Positions 54,942 to 63,993 of a stretch of DNA of 64,000 nucleotides are shown here, piece after piece. Every line of letters starts with the position of its first letter. Within the stretch, counting starts at the first letter, position 1. The stretch comes from Paenibacillus caui (GTDB lineage: Bacteria > Bacillota > Bacilli > Paenibacillales > Paenibacillaceae), in NCBI RefSeq assembly GCF_019904135.1, contig NZ_JAIOGQ010000001.1, positions 124,001 to 188,000 on the forward strand, written 5' to 3'. A model generated the notes under the pieces. The model ran no database searches. It had not been told where the DNA came from and saw nothing but the letters and a program-made list of their open reading frames with translations. Both the position numbers and the translations under genes were made by a program.

Positions 54942-55604
54942 ATGAATAAACAACAAATTATCGATGCCTATCAATTCAGACATGCCTGCAAAGAATTTGA
55001 CAGCGGAAAGAAAATCAGCGAGGACGATTTTCAGTTCATTCTTGAAACAGGCCGACTCTCGCCTAGCTCTTTTGGTTTCGAGCCTTGGAAATTCATCGTC
55101 GTGCAAAATCCTCACGTTCGTGAAAAACTGCTCCCGGTCACCTGGGGAGCCCAGAAGCAGCTGCCGACATCCAGCCATTTCGTTATTATTTTGTCTCGTA
55201 CCAAACAAGAGATGGTTGCCGACTCAGACCATATCCAGCACATGATGAAAGACATCCAGCAACTTCCAGAGGAAGTCGTGAAAGGCAAAGGGAGCGTCTA
55301 CAAGAAGTTTCTCGAGTCGGATTTCAAACTGCTTGACAATGAGCGGGTCACGTTTGAATGGGCCTGCCGGCAAACCTATATCGCCCTCGGCAATATGATG
55401 ACGGCAGCCGCGCAGATCGGCGTTGATTCCTGCCCGATTGAAGGGTTTGATAAAGAAAAAGTGGAGCAAATCCTGAGGGAAGAAGGCATTATTGACGGGG
55501 ATCGATTTGGCGTTTCCTGCATGGTCGCTTTTGGATACCGGGTAAGGGATCCTCGTGAAAAAACGAGACAATCCATGGAACAAATCGTGGAATGGGTGAA
55601 TTAA
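54942..55604 (+). CDS. NAD(P)H-dependent nitroreductase family protein
   Basis: 220 residues, FMN-dependent nitroreductase fold. The phosphate-binding start FRHACKEFDSGKKISEDD, the LETGRLSPSSFGFEPWKF motif and the C-terminal GYRVRDPREKTRQ are of the NfsB/YfkO-like group; IALGNMMTAAAQIGVDSCPI is the dimer and FMN region. It reduces nitro compounds or quinones with NAD(P)H. AAAGGGGATT precedes the ATG. Operon with the ABM-fold gene. Confidence 0.9.
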   Translation: MNKQQIIDAYQFRHACKEFDSGKKISEDDFQFILETGRLSPSSFGFEPWKFIVVQNPHVREKLLPVTWGAQKQLPTSSHFVIILSRTKQEMVADSDHIQHMMKDIQQLPEEVVKGKGSVYKKFLESDFKLLDNERVTFEWACRQTYIALGNMMTAAAQIGVDSCPIEGFDKEKVEQILREEGIIDGDRFGVSCMVAFGYRVRDPREKTRQSMEQIVEWVN

Positions 55605-55637
55605 GACCAGGCTCTCTGAGAAGAAGTCTTGTGCAGT

Positions 55638-55680
55638 GGGGCTGTCCCAGAAGCCGTGAATTGGCTGAGGGATAGCCCCC
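55638..55680 (+). terminator. Terminator of the monooxygenase-nitroreductase unit
   Basis: GGGGCTGTCCC and GGGATAGCCCC (one G-U) with inner AGCC/GGCT pairing; the plus strand continues CTTCTTT. Closely resembles the hairpin at 54461-54502 in its GGGATAGCC arm. Confidence 0.85.
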
Positions 55681-55762
55681 TTCTTTAATTATTGCATTCA
55701 TTTTATGATTTGTTTGTTAATATTATTTAGCACAAAAATTATCCGCTTGGAAGCGGTTATTT

Positions 55763-55808
55763 GAAAAAAAATAGGGTACGGAAATCATGGCGATTTCGTA
55801 CTCTATTT
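55763..55808 (-). terminator. Terminator downstream of fni
   Basis: AATAGAGTACGAAATC-GCCAT-GATTTCCGTACCCTATT, with TTTTTTTTC on the minus strand. It lies about 115 bases after the fni stop. The remaining 55605-55924 gap holds only this and the previous terminator. Confidence 0.8.
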
Positions 55809-55924
55809 GAGTTGTGATTAGTTGTTTTGCACCCTTAAAGAGAACCCGTTACCTTTCCGGGACAGCCTCCTTTTTGTGCTGAGCCCGACTGGATCCGCCT
55901 GAGTTCACCCCAGCCCCACTTCGC

Positions 55925-57154
55925 TCAATACCGCCGCTCCAGCCTGTTTGACGCGCGCAGCGCAGCTATGTCCCCTGCGCCGATCCCGAACATCGCGATC
56001 CGCAGCTCCAGCTCCACACGGGCGAGCAGCACCTCCACGGACTGCTCCGACTGGACGGCCGCGGCGAGCAGGGCCCGTCCGAAGCCGGCAAGATCGGCGC
56101 CGAGGGCAATCGCCTTGGCGGCATCCACGCCGCTGTGGAGCCCGCCGCTGCCTATAAGCTGAGCCTCGGGCAAAGCCGCCCGCACCTCGCGGATGCATTC
56201 CCCGGTCGGGATGCCCCAATCGGTGAATGCCTCTGCGGCCATGCGGCGTACCGGATCGCTGGAGCGATGCTTCTCGACCTGGCTCCAGGACGTGCCGCCT
56301 GCGCCGGCTACATCGATAAAGGCAACGCCGCTGTTATGCAGGCGTCTCGCCGTCTCGGCATCTATGCCCCAGCCGACTTCTTTTACCCCGACCGGAACAT
56401 CCATTTCAGCGCACAGCCGCTCAATCGCCCTGAGCAGTCCCGCAAAGTTCACGTCCCCTTCCGGCTGGAACACCTCCTGCAAGCTGTTCAGGTGCAGCAC
56501 CAGCATGTCCGCTCCCGCAATCTCTACCGCTCTCCGGCATTGCTCAGGGCCATACCCGTAATTCAACTGTACGGCTCCCATATTGGCAATGACGGGAATG
56601 GTCGGGGCATAGCGGCGAACGGCAAAGGTGGACGCCAGATTCTCCCGCTCTACGGCAGCGCGGACAGAGCCGACCCCCATCGCCCAGCCCCTGCGCTGGG
56701 CCGCTTCCGCCAATCTTTCATTAATGGATGCAGCCGCCTTGCTGCCCCCGGTCATGGAACTGATGAGGAGAGGCGTCCGCAGCTTGCGGTTCAGAAAGAC
56801 AGTATCCAGCCTTATGTCGTCAAAATGAAGCTCAGGCAGTGCATTATGCCTGAACCGGTACTGTTCAAGTCCGTTCGTGATTCCTTGTCCCTCCACATTC
56901 TCCTGCAGGCAAATGCGAATATGCTCGGTTTTCCGTTCGGATGTTACCGTCCCCGGGATACCGCCCGGGAATCCTTTCATCGCTTGGGATGCATCCGCCT
57001 GAGCGCTCTCCCCCGCCGCTTGAAAACCTCCAGTGCTCCAGCCCCGGTTCAGTTTCTGTTTCCGGCGGATTCCCTTTGACGTGCGGCCGGAATGATTTAT
57101 ATGTCCATGGCGTCTGCCGCTGTAAGATCTGGACAGCCCGAAACGTTCTTCCAC
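55925..57154 (-). CDS. fni: Type 2 isopentenyl-diphosphate delta-isomerase
   Basis: Up to 409 residues. FMN-dependent enzyme interconverting IPP and DMAPP for isoprenoids such as undecaprenyl phosphate and menaquinone. The TIM-barrel domain starts near residue 70 (SERKTEHIRICL). FMN-binding motifs are LISSMTGGS, VIANMGAVQL and GSGGLHSGVDAAKAIALGAD, with the conserved His-Asn in LVLHLNSLQE. The first about 70 residues are a basic, low-complexity extension absent from B. subtilis Fni; the GTG at 57154 has GGAG 12 bases upstream, but the true start may be further in (for example the ATG near 56980). GC-rich 3' end. Confidence 0.92.
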   Translation of the reverse strand: MEERFGLSRSYSGRRHGHINHSGRTSKGIRRKQKLNRGWSTGGFQAAGESAQADASQAMKGFPGGIPGTVTSERKTEHIRICLQENVEGQGITNGLEQYRFRHNALPELHFDDIRLDTVFLNRKLRTPLLISSMTGGSKAAASINERLAEAAQRRGWAMGVGSVRAAVERENLASTFAVRRYAPTIPVIANMGAVQLNYGYGPEQCRRAVEIAGADMLVLHLNSLQEVFQPEGDVNFAGLLRAIERLCAEMDVPVGVKEVGWGIDAETARRLHNSGVAFIDVAGAGGTSWSQVEKHRSSDPVRRMAAEAFTDWGIPTGECIREVRAALPEAQLIGSGGLHSGVDAAKAIALGADLAGFGRALLAAAVQSEQSVEVLLARVELELRIAMFGIGAGDIAALRASNRLERRY

Positions 57155-57242
57155 TCTTGTATTCGCTCCTTATTAAAGTCTGGTTTCATTCTATAGGATT
57201 CGGCCCAAACGTTCCAACCCGCGGCGCTTTTCGGCCGGATTT

Positions 57243-58751
57243 TTACAGCAGTGGGGACATCAGCCGCGCAGCCGATTCCATGAAGCGCACGATGATTTTT
57301 TTCTTCATAAATGCGCGCAGTTCCATAGGCTTGGTCGACAGCAAATCGCGTTCAAAATCGCTGACAATCTTGTTCACACTGTCTGTTCCTACCAGCAAGG
57401 CGTTTACTTCAAAGTTCAGGTGGAAGCTCCGCATGTCCATATTGGCCGTTCCGACCGTAGCCACTTCGCCATCGGCGATAAGCAGCTTGGAATGCAAAAA
57501 TCCTTTTTCATATTCATAAATTTTAACCCCTGCCGCAAGCAGTGCAGGAAAATACGAATGCGAAGCGAGAAAAGGCAGCCACTTGTCCGGCTTGGCTGGA
57601 AACAGAATCCGCACATCGAGCCCCGAATCGGCCGCAACCTGAAGCGCCGTCAATATATCGTCTCCGGGAATAAAATACGGCGTTGCCAGCCAAACCGATT
57701 TTTTGGCCGAGGTGATCATGCTGAAAATAATATTTTTCAAGGAACTCGTTTCATTGTCCGGTCCGCTCGGCAAAATTTGCACCGCTCCGCAGCAGCTTGG
57801 TTCAATATCCGGCGATAAGTACTCTAGCCCCATGATCGTGCGGCCGGTGACGTACTTCCAATCCTGCAGAAAAATAATTTGCAGCGAGCGGACCGCCTCG
57901 CCCCTCACAAGCATGTGCGTATCGCGCCAAAAGCCGTAGGCTTTATTTCGGCTCAAATACTCGTCTCCCACATTGAGCCCGCCCATAAAAGCGGTTTTAC
58001 CGTCGATCACGACAATTTTCCGGTGGTTCCGGTAATTGACCCGGCTGGATAACGCCAGGAAACGGACAGCCCCGAAGACTCCGATTTCTACCCCGGCGTC
58101 CGCCATCTCCTTAAGGAACGATTTGGACAAGCCGATGCTGCCAACGGCATCGTACATAAACCGGACTTCTACACCCGCCTTGGCTTTCTCGATCAGCGTC
58201 CGCTGAATTTCACGCCCGATCTCATCCGCCCTGTAGATGTAATATTCCATATGGATGTGATGCCGGGCTTCCTTGAGTTCCTTGAGCAGTGAAGAAAAGG
58301 TCTCCTCACCGTTCGTCAGCACCCGGGTTCGGGTCGCCATCGAGAAGGGCGTGCGGGCAACTTTTTGCGAAAGGCGAAGCAGTTTCTGATGTTCCGGGGA
58401 AAACTGCGCCAATTCACCGGCAGCAGCCCGGCCATTTCTGTCCATCCGTTCATAAGCCTCCTGATCCTGCTCCGCCTTCTTGTCGTATTTCCTGCGCTTG
58501 AAGTAATTTTGTCCAAACAGGAAATAAAACACAAGGCCTACAACGGGAAACAAAGCAAGCACCAGAATCCAGGCCAGCGTACTGGACGGGTTGCGATTAT
58601 CCATGAAGATGGCAAGTCCGATGGTAATGGCGGTCAGCGTCTGGAAAATACTGAGCAGCGTGCCGCCGAACTTCCCGAAGAAATTAAAACCGAATAAATA
58701 AAAAGTTATGATAATAACGGTTAAAATCAAAATTTGAATCCCTTTTCTCAT
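57243..58751 (-). CDS. cls: Cardiolipin synthase
   Basis: 502 residues, phospholipase-D superfamily. Two N-terminal membrane helices (about 6-25 and 33-55) precede two HKD catalytic motifs: NHRKIVVIDGKTAFMGG and LHSKLLIADGEVATVGTANMD. It condenses two phosphatidylglycerols to cardiolipin and glycerol at the inner membrane face. AAAGGGGAAACGT precedes the ATG. The gene is intact, and the 90-base gap to fni suggests possible read-through. Confidence 0.95.
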   Translation of the reverse strand: MRKGIQILILTVIIITFYLFGFNFFGKFGGTLLSIFQTLTAITIGLAIFMDNRNPSSTLAWILVLALFPVVGLVFYFLFGQNYFKRRKYDKKAEQDQEAYERMDRNGRAAAGELAQFSPEHQKLLRLSQKVARTPFSMATRTRVLTNGEETFSSLLKELKEARHHIHMEYYIYRADEIGREIQRTLIEKAKAGVEVRFMYDAVGSIGLSKSFLKEMADAGVEIGVFGAVRFLALSSRVNYRNHRKIVVIDGKTAFMGGLNVGDEYLSRNKAYGFWRDTHMLVRGEAVRSLQIIFLQDWKYVTGRTIMGLEYLSPDIEPSCCGAVQILPSGPDNETSSLKNIIFSMITSAKKSVWLATPYFIPGDDILTALQVAADSGLDVRILFPAKPDKWLPFLASHSYFPALLAAGVKIYEYEKGFLHSKLLIADGEVATVGTANMDMRSFHLNFEVNALLVGTDSVNKIVSDFERDLLSTKPMELRAFMKKKIIVRFMESAARLMSPLL

Positions 58752-58951
58752 ACGTTTCCCCTTTGTTTCTATTGATTCTAAATCAATGCTGGAAGTTCTT
58801 CCTTAGTCTATATTACATGAACAAATGATTTCTTCCTAACAAAATTAGTCAGATAGCCTCGGGAATGCATCCGGAATTGTTGACAGACAGACACCGAAGG
58901 TGAAAGAATAGTCCGGGAGCTGACGCGCTAACGGATGGCATACTTGTTGAT

Positions 58952-59033
58952 ACGCTGGATGAATGTCCAGGCCGTTCACGTAGAAGGCTTCAGTTTTCCT
59001 GGCCGGTTTACTGGAAAGGAATCCAGCGTTAGC
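58952..59033 (+). promoter_or_regulatory. Structured leader of the SMR exporter pair with alternative pairings
   Basis: ACGCTGGAT (58952-58960) pairs perfectly with ATCCAGCGT (59021-59029), enclosing a CCAGG/CCTGG stem (58967-58971 with 58998-59002). An upstream GCTAACG (58927-58933) can instead pair with CGTTAGC (59027-59033), which overlaps the first stem, so the two folds exclude each other. This lies 16 bases before the ribosome site. SMR pairs are often under guanidine riboswitches, but I do not recognise the guanidine-I, -II or -III consensus here. The 58752-59066 gap holds no gene. Confidence 0.5.
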
Positions 59034-59066
59034 TGCATATGAGGATTGCAAAGGAGTTTATGAAAT

Positions 59067-59417
59067 ATGAATCGCAACTGGCTTTATGTGCTGATCGGCG
59101 GGATCGGAGAAGTGGTGTGGGTAACCGGCCTGAAGCATGCCTCCAAGAGATGGGAATGGCTCGTAACCTTGGTCTCGATCGCCTTCAGCTTCTATTTGAT
59201 TATCAAGGCTTCCAAACGGCTCCCGGTCGGCACCGTATATGCCGTGTTTACAGGTCTGGGCACCGCCGGCACAGTGATTGCGGAAATGCTGCTGTTCCGG
59301 GAACCGTTTCAGCCGGTTAAAATATTGCTGATCGCCCTGCTTCTGAGCGGCGTAATTGGACTAAAGCTGATTACGGACAGCCAAAAGCAAGAGCAAGAGC
59401 AGGAGAAGGTGACTTAA
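59067..59417 (+). CDS. Small multidrug resistance (SMR) family transporter, first subunit
   Basis: 116 residues, four membrane helices. The essential membrane Glu is in GGIGEVVWVTGLKHA; the GTVYAVFTGLGTAGTV motif in helix 3 is typical of the SugE/Gdx and YkkC groups. It ends in a charged QEQEQEK tail. AAGGAG precedes the ATG. The second SMR gene starts two bases after the stop, so a hetero-dimer (YkkCD-like) is likely. Substrate may be guanidinium or cationic drugs; Gly/Trp pattern around the Glu leans to Gdx type. Confidence 0.9.
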   Translation: MNRNWLYVLIGGIGEVVWVTGLKHASKRWEWLVTLVSIAFSFYLIIKASKRLPVGTVYAVFTGLGTAGTVIAEMLLFREPFQPVKILLIALLLSGVIGLKLITDSQKQEQEQEKVT

Positions 59418-59418
59418 T

Positions 59419-59733
59419 ATGGCCTGGATTGCGCTCGTTCTGGCCGGATGCTTCGAGGTGCTCGGCGTTGTTGCCATCAACCGGGTGGCCCGCCGAAAAG
59501 AATGGTCCTCTTATTTGCTGTTGTGCGCAGCTTTTGCGGGCAGCTTCTCCCTGCTCACTTATGCCATGAATACGCTGCCTATGGGCACGGCCTATGCGGT
59601 CTGGACAGGAATCGGGACCGTCGGCAGCGCATTGGTCGGCATGCTCCTATACCATGAATCCAGGGCCTGGCCGCGGCTGCTTTGCATCGCCGTCATTCTC
59701 GGCTCCGCCACCGGACTTAAGCTCATTACATGA
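59419..59733 (+). CDS. Small multidrug resistance (SMR) family transporter, second subunit
   Basis: 104 residues, four membrane helices. Essential Glu is in LAGCFEVLGVVAINR; helix 3 has LPMGTAYAVWTGIGTVGSAL. It is the partner of the preceding gene; their charged loops differ (RRKEWSS against KRWEW), as expected for opposite membrane orientation in a hetero-dimer. GGAGAAGGTGA, inside the end of the first gene, is the ribosome site. Confidence 0.9.
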   Translation: MAWIALVLAGCFEVLGVVAINRVARRKEWSSYLLLCAAFAGSFSLLTYAMNTLPMGTAYAVWTGIGTVGSALVGMLLYHESRAWPRLLCIAVILGSATGLKLIT

Positions 59734-59768
59734 AATTTGTAATGGGCTTTTCTTTATATTATAATTGC

Positions 59769-59815
59769 ATTGACTAATGGGTCATTTATAGAACTGATAG
59801 GTCAGAAAGGGGTGT
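59769..59815 (+). promoter_or_regulatory. Putative operators/promoter of the TetR-RND unit
   Basis: TGAC-TAATGG-GTCA (about 59771-59784) and CTGA-TAGG-TCAG (about 59793-59804) are two palindromes sharing the (A/T)GG-GTCA / AGGTCA half site, between an AT-rich region and the TTG start. TTGACT inside the first could serve as a -35 box. A self-regulating TetR protein would be expected to bind here. Confidence 0.5.
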
Positions 59816-59818
59816 ACA

Positions 59819-60754
59819 TTGCTTTTGGCGGAAAAATCTGCTGACAAGAAAAAACTGATTCTGCAAACGGCGTTCCAGCTGTTTTCGACCAAAGGCGCAA
59901 GGGCCACTTCGATGCAGGAAATTGCCGAGCTGTGCGGGATCTCGAAAGGAAGCTTGTATCTTCAGTTCAAATCCAAAGAGGAGCTTGAGCTGGACGTTTG
60001 TAGCTACTGCTATAAAATTTTTGAAGACAAATTCATGCAGGTTGACGAGGACAAGGATCTGTCGCCTAAAGACCGGCTGCGCAAGCAGCTTGCTGTACTG
60101 TTAAGCCAGGTGATGGAACTCCGTGAATATCTCATTATGCAGTTCCTCGACTTTGCCGGAAGCGGCAAAATGCCAACCCAGCCCGATTCTGTGCGGCAGA
60201 ACAATATCAAGCTGATCAAAATGGTCGAGGTCAAGCTGAAGCAAATATACGGACCGGAGATAACGCCTTATACCGGGGATTTGCTGCTGCTGATCCACGG
60301 CATGCTCGGTTCATACATCCGATTGCTGCTTATGCCACAGCTGCCCTTGCCTTTCGAGCGGATACCGGATCACCTGCTGGGTCTGCTGGACAGTACGGCG
60401 GAAACCTATATGCGTACAGCCCCGGCCCCGCTCATTCCGGACGATGCGGTGATCCGCTGGATGGAGCAGGACGCCTTTTCTTTTCCCAAGACGCCGCGCC
60501 ATCCGCTTCTGGTGATCAAACAGATTAAACATGAGCTGCAGCAGGCCGATATTGAAGCGCACCTTCGCGATGAAGCGAATGAATCGTTGTCCATTCTGGA
60601 GGAAGAGATGATTGAGCCGAAACCCAGACGAGCCATACTGCAGGGCATGCTTCATAACCTGAAGCCGCTTCAAGAGCAGACCGACCTCAAAGACAGCTAT
60701 GAGGAACTGGAGCAAATGGTCACTTTGCATCTATTGCCGGAACGTGACCGCTAA
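59819..60754 (+). CDS. TetR-family transcriptional regulator (YerO-like)
   Basis: 311 residues, TTG start behind AAAGGGGTG. The N-terminal TetR DNA-binding domain (about 10-57) has ILQTAFQLFSTKGARATSMQ and EIAELCGISKGSLYLQFKSK. The ligand domain is helical, and the C-terminal about 100 residues form an extra helical extension (EAHLRDEANESLSILEEE), making it longer than typical TetR proteins (190-220). The RND exporter gene follows by 47 bases; in B. subtilis the matching pair is yerO-swrC, where YerO represses swrC. Confidence 0.9.
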   Translation: MLLAEKSADKKKLILQTAFQLFSTKGARATSMQEIAELCGISKGSLYLQFKSKEELELDVCSYCYKIFEDKFMQVDEDKDLSPKDRLRKQLAVLLSQVMELREYLIMQFLDFAGSGKMPTQPDSVRQNNIKLIKMVEVKLKQIYGPEITPYTGDLLLLIHGMLGSYIRLLLMPQLPLPFERIPDHLLGLLDSTAETYMRTAPAPLIPDDAVIRWMEQDAFSFPKTPRHPLLVIKQIKHELQQADIEAHLRDEANESLSILEEEMIEPKPRRAILQGMLHNLKPLQEQTDLKDSYEELEQMVTLHLLPERDR

Positions 60755-60801
60755 ACCAAGTAAATATTTAGAGAAAGAACAGAGAGGAGCAGAAACCTGC
60801 A

Positions 60802-63800
60802 ATGAAAGGTGTTATTCAATTCTCGCTCAGGAACAAGTTTGCGGTATGGTTCCTGACCATTGTTGTGGTTGTCGCGGGTCTGTACAGCGGACTTACGATG
60901 AAGCAGGAGACCATCCCCAATATCAGCATTCCGTTTCTGAATGTGACCGCCGTATATCCGGGAGCCGCCCCTGAAGGCGTCCAGAGCGAAGTGACCATTC
61001 CGCTCGAGCAGAAGCTTCGAAATGTAGACGGCGTGAAGACGGTAACTTCAAGCTCCATGGAGAACGTCGCTTCCATTCAGGTAGAATTTGATTACGGCGC
61101 CAACCTGGACAACGCGTCAGCCGCCGTCCGCGAAGCGCTTAATGAGGTCACCCTTCCAGAGGGGACGCAGAAGCCGCAAATTTCAAGATTCAGCTTGAGT
61201 TCCATGCCGGTTATCTCGCTTAGCCTGGCCAGCAATGGAGCAAGCAGCCTTGAGGAATTGACCCGGATTGCCGAGAACGACGTTCAGCCTGCGCTCGAAG
61301 ATCTGGCCGGGGTTGCTTCCGTACAAGTCTCCGGTCAGTATGCGCGTAAAGTGCAGCTAACCTTTGACCGGGCTAAAATGGCCGGATTCGGCCTTAGCGA
61401 AGATACGGTTAAAAATATCATTAAAGCCTCGGCCGTTCGCGTCCCGCTCGGTTTATTCCAACTGGATAACGCGCAGAAGGCAGTTGTCGTCGACGGCAAC
61501 ATTACGACGCTCGACGATTTGAACAAGCTTGCTATTCCGCTTGTTCCAGGCAGCGCTTCTCCTGCAGGAGCTGCAGGGAATGCGGCAGCCGCGGAAGGCT
61601 CCGGCGTCAAAGGGCCGGATGCCACGGGAGTGGGCGCTAGCGCCGCCCCGTCCGCAGCTGGACAGGGGGCAGCCGGGGGCGAGAGCGGGATCCCAACAGT
61701 TCGTCTGGATCAGATTGCCAAGATCGATGTGATCGGAAACGTCGAATCCATCTCCCGTACGAACGGGAAAGAATCAATCGGCATCCAAATCGTGAAATCC
61801 AACGATGCCAATACCGTCGATGTTGTAAATAAAGTGAAGGATGCCACGGAGGAACTGAAGAAGCAGTACCCTGACCTCGATTTGAGGGTTTTGCTCGATC
61901 AGGGAAAACCGATTGAGGATTCTGTCAATACGATGCTGTTCAAGGCGCTGTTTGGCGCGCTCTTTGCCGTGTTGATCATCCTGATCTTCCTGCGCAACAT
62001 CCGTTCCACCCTCATTGCCATCATTTCCATCCCGCTTTCGCTTCTGATCGCGATTCTGGCGCTGCGGCAGATGGGGATCACACTGAATATGATGTCTCTT
62101 GGTGCGATGACCGTTGCCATTGGCCGGGTCGTTGACGATTCCATCGTCGTCATCGAGAACATTTACCGCCGGATGTCGCTGACCGGCGAAAAGCTGAAAG
62201 GCCGCGAGCTCATTATGGAAGCCACACGCGAAATGTTCGTGCCGATTATGTCATCCACGATCGTCACCATCGCGGTGTTCCTGCCGCTCGCTTTTGTCAC
62301 CGGCATGGTCGGCGAGCTGTTCACGCCTTTTGCCCTGACCATGGTGTTCTCGCTCCTCGCCTCTTTGCTCGTAGCGATTACGCTGGTTCCGGCGCTCGCC
62401 CATTCGCTCTTCCGGAGCGGCATAAAGAAGAAGCATGATCATGACGAGAAGCCCGGAGCTCTGGCCCGCGGCTACAGACGGATTCTGGGCTGGTCCCTTT
62501 CGCATAAGCTGATTACCTTTGGACTTGCGGTTATCCTTCTGATCGGCAGCCTGTTCCTCACGCCGTTTATCGGCAGCAGCTTTCTTCCGGAGCAGGAAGA
62601 TAAATATGTAATGATCACCTACACACCCAAAGCGGGGGATACGCTTGAGGATGTGAAGCAGCAGGCGCTGAGCGCCGAGAAGATTATTCTGGGGCAGCCG
62701 GATCTGGAGGATATGCAGTATTCCGTAGGCGGAAGGAACCCGCTGAGTCCGGGTCCATCCAAGTCGGCTCTTTTCTATGCGAAATATAACAGCGACACCA
62801 AGCACTTCGCCGACGTGAAGAAAAACCTGATTGCAGAACTGGCAGAGAAGATCCCTTCAGGCACATGGGCCGATATGTCCGACCAAACGGGCGGCATGGG
62901 CGGAAGCAAGCTGGACGTTCAGATCTTCGGCGACAATCTGGAACAAATCAAGCCTTTTGCGGATCAAGTGCTGAAGCTGGTTCAGGAAGACACCAAGAAC
63001 TTTGACAAGGCGGAGTCGAGCCTGTCCCATGCTTACGATCAATATACCCTCGTAGCCGACCAGCAGAAGCTCAGCTCGCTCGGCCTGACAGCCGGACAGC
63101 TCGCCATGGCGCTCAGCCCTGCCGCCGAACAGCCGGTGCTGATCAACATCAGCATTGACGGCAAGGAGTACGAGGTACACGTTCAAACGGACGGCAAAGC
63201 TTACGGCAGCATTGCCGACATTGAAAACGAGACGGTGGCTTCGCCGCTCGGAATCCAGGTTCCGATCAAAAGTGTGGCCACAGTCGAACCGGGAACCTCG
63301 CCGGATACGATCACGAGTATTGACGGCAAGACCGTTGTCTCCGTATCCGCCGATATTCTGGGCAGCGATGTCCGAGGCGCATCCCAAACGGTTGAGAACA
63401 AGATCAACAGCCTGGAGAAGCCGGATGGGGTTACCGTCAAATTCGGCGGTGCCACCCAGCAGATCAATGATACGTTCAGCCAGCTTGGACTGGCCATGGG
63501 CGCCGCCATTGCAATTGTCTATTTCGTCCTTGTCGTAACCTTCGGCGGCGGTTTGGCTCCATTCGCCATCCTGTTCTCGCTGCCATTTACGTTGATCGGC
63601 GCCCTGCTTGCACTGCTCATCTCCGGAGATACGCTCAATGTGTCCTCCCTGATGGGAGCGCTGATGCTGATCGGCATTGTCGTTACAAATGCCATCGTGC
63701 TGATCGACCGCGTCATTCACAAGGAACGCGAAGGACTATCGACCCGCGAAGCGCTGCTTGAAGCCGGCGGTACCCGTCTCCGCCCGATCTTGATGACGGC

Positions 63801-63993
63801 CATCGCCACTATCGGTGCCTTGCTGCCGCTCGTATCCGGCTTTGAAAACAGTGCGGGCGTCATTTCCAAGGGGCTCGGCGTTACCGTCATCGGCGGCTTG
63901 ATCAGCTCTACGCTGTTAACCCTGGTGATTGTCCCGGTGGTCTATGAATTTCTTGCGAAATTCCGCCGCCGCAGCCTGTCACAGCAAGATTAA
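60802..63993 (+). CDS. swrC: RND-family multidrug exporter (SwrC/YerP-like)
   Basis: 1063 residues, twelve membrane helices in two repeats. The proton-relay Asp pair is in VAIGRVVDDSIVVIENIYRR (helix 4). Start FSLRNKFAVWFLTIVVVVAG and the PNISIPFLNVTAVYPGAAP motif are typical of Gram-positive HAE1-type pumps. In B. subtilis SwrC exports surfactin and is needed for swarming; this homologue may export a lipopeptide or drugs. Residues about 250-295 are a Gly/Ala/Ser-rich insert in the first porter/docking region. GAGGAG precedes the ATG. The stop lies seven bases before the window end, so the gene is complete. Confidence 0.93.
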   Translation: MKGVIQFSLRNKFAVWFLTIVVVVAGLYSGLTMKQETIPNISIPFLNVTAVYPGAAPEGVQSEVTIPLEQKLRNVDGVKTVTSSSMENVASIQVEFDYGANLDNASAAVREALNEVTLPEGTQKPQISRFSLSSMPVISLSLASNGASSLEELTRIAENDVQPALEDLAGVASVQVSGQYARKVQLTFDRAKMAGFGLSEDTVKNIIKASAVRVPLGLFQLDNAQKAVVVDGNITTLDDLNKLAIPLVPGSASPAGAAGNAAAAEGSGVKGPDATGVGASAAPSAAGQGAAGGESGIPTVRLDQIAKIDVIGNVESISRTNGKESIGIQIVKSNDANTVDVVNKVKDATEELKKQYPDLDLRVLLDQGKPIEDSVNTMLFKALFGALFAVLIILIFLRNIRSTLIAIISIPLSLLIAILALRQMGITLNMMSLGAMTVAIGRVVDDSIVVIENIYRRMSLTGEKLKGRELIMEATREMFVPIMSSTIVTIAVFLPLAFVTGMVGELFTPFALTMVFSLLASLLVAITLVPALAHSLFRSGIKKKHDHDEKPGALARGYRRILGWSLSHKLITFGLAVILLIGSLFLTPFIGSSFLPEQEDKYVMITYTPKAGDTLEDVKQQALSAEKIILGQPDLEDMQYSVGGRNPLSPGPSKSALFYAKYNSDTKHFADVKKNLIAELAEKIPSGTWADMSDQTGGMGGSKLDVQIFGDNLEQIKPFADQVLKLVQEDTKNFDKAESSLSHAYDQYTLVADQQKLSSLGLTAGQLAMALSPAAEQPVLINISIDGKEYEVHVQTDGKAYGSIADIENETVASPLGIQVPIKSVATVEPGTSPDTITSIDGKTVVSVSADILGSDVRGASQTVENKINSLEKPDGVTVKFGGATQQINDTFSQLGLAMGAAIAIVYFVLVVTFGGGLAPFAILFSLPFTLIGALLALLISGDTLNVSSLMGALMLIGIVVTNAIVLIDRVIHKEREGLSTREALLEAGGTRLRPILMTAIATIGALLPLVSGFENSAGVISKGLGVTVIGGLISSTLLTLVIVPVVYEFLAKFRRRSLSQQD

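Noticed and set aside
54461-55680. Two similar hairpins (54461-54502 and 55638-55680) as arms of a mobile element
   Set aside because: They share a GGGATAGCC arm but lie directly after stop codons with U-rich tails, and the genes between are ordinary; two terminators explain them.
58861-58935. Possible guanidine-I, glycine or cobalamin riboswitch (GGTGAAAG, ACCGAAGG motifs) before the SMR genes
   Set aside because: Only short fragments of any consensus occur and the defining cores are missing; kept only as an unclassified structured leader further downstream.
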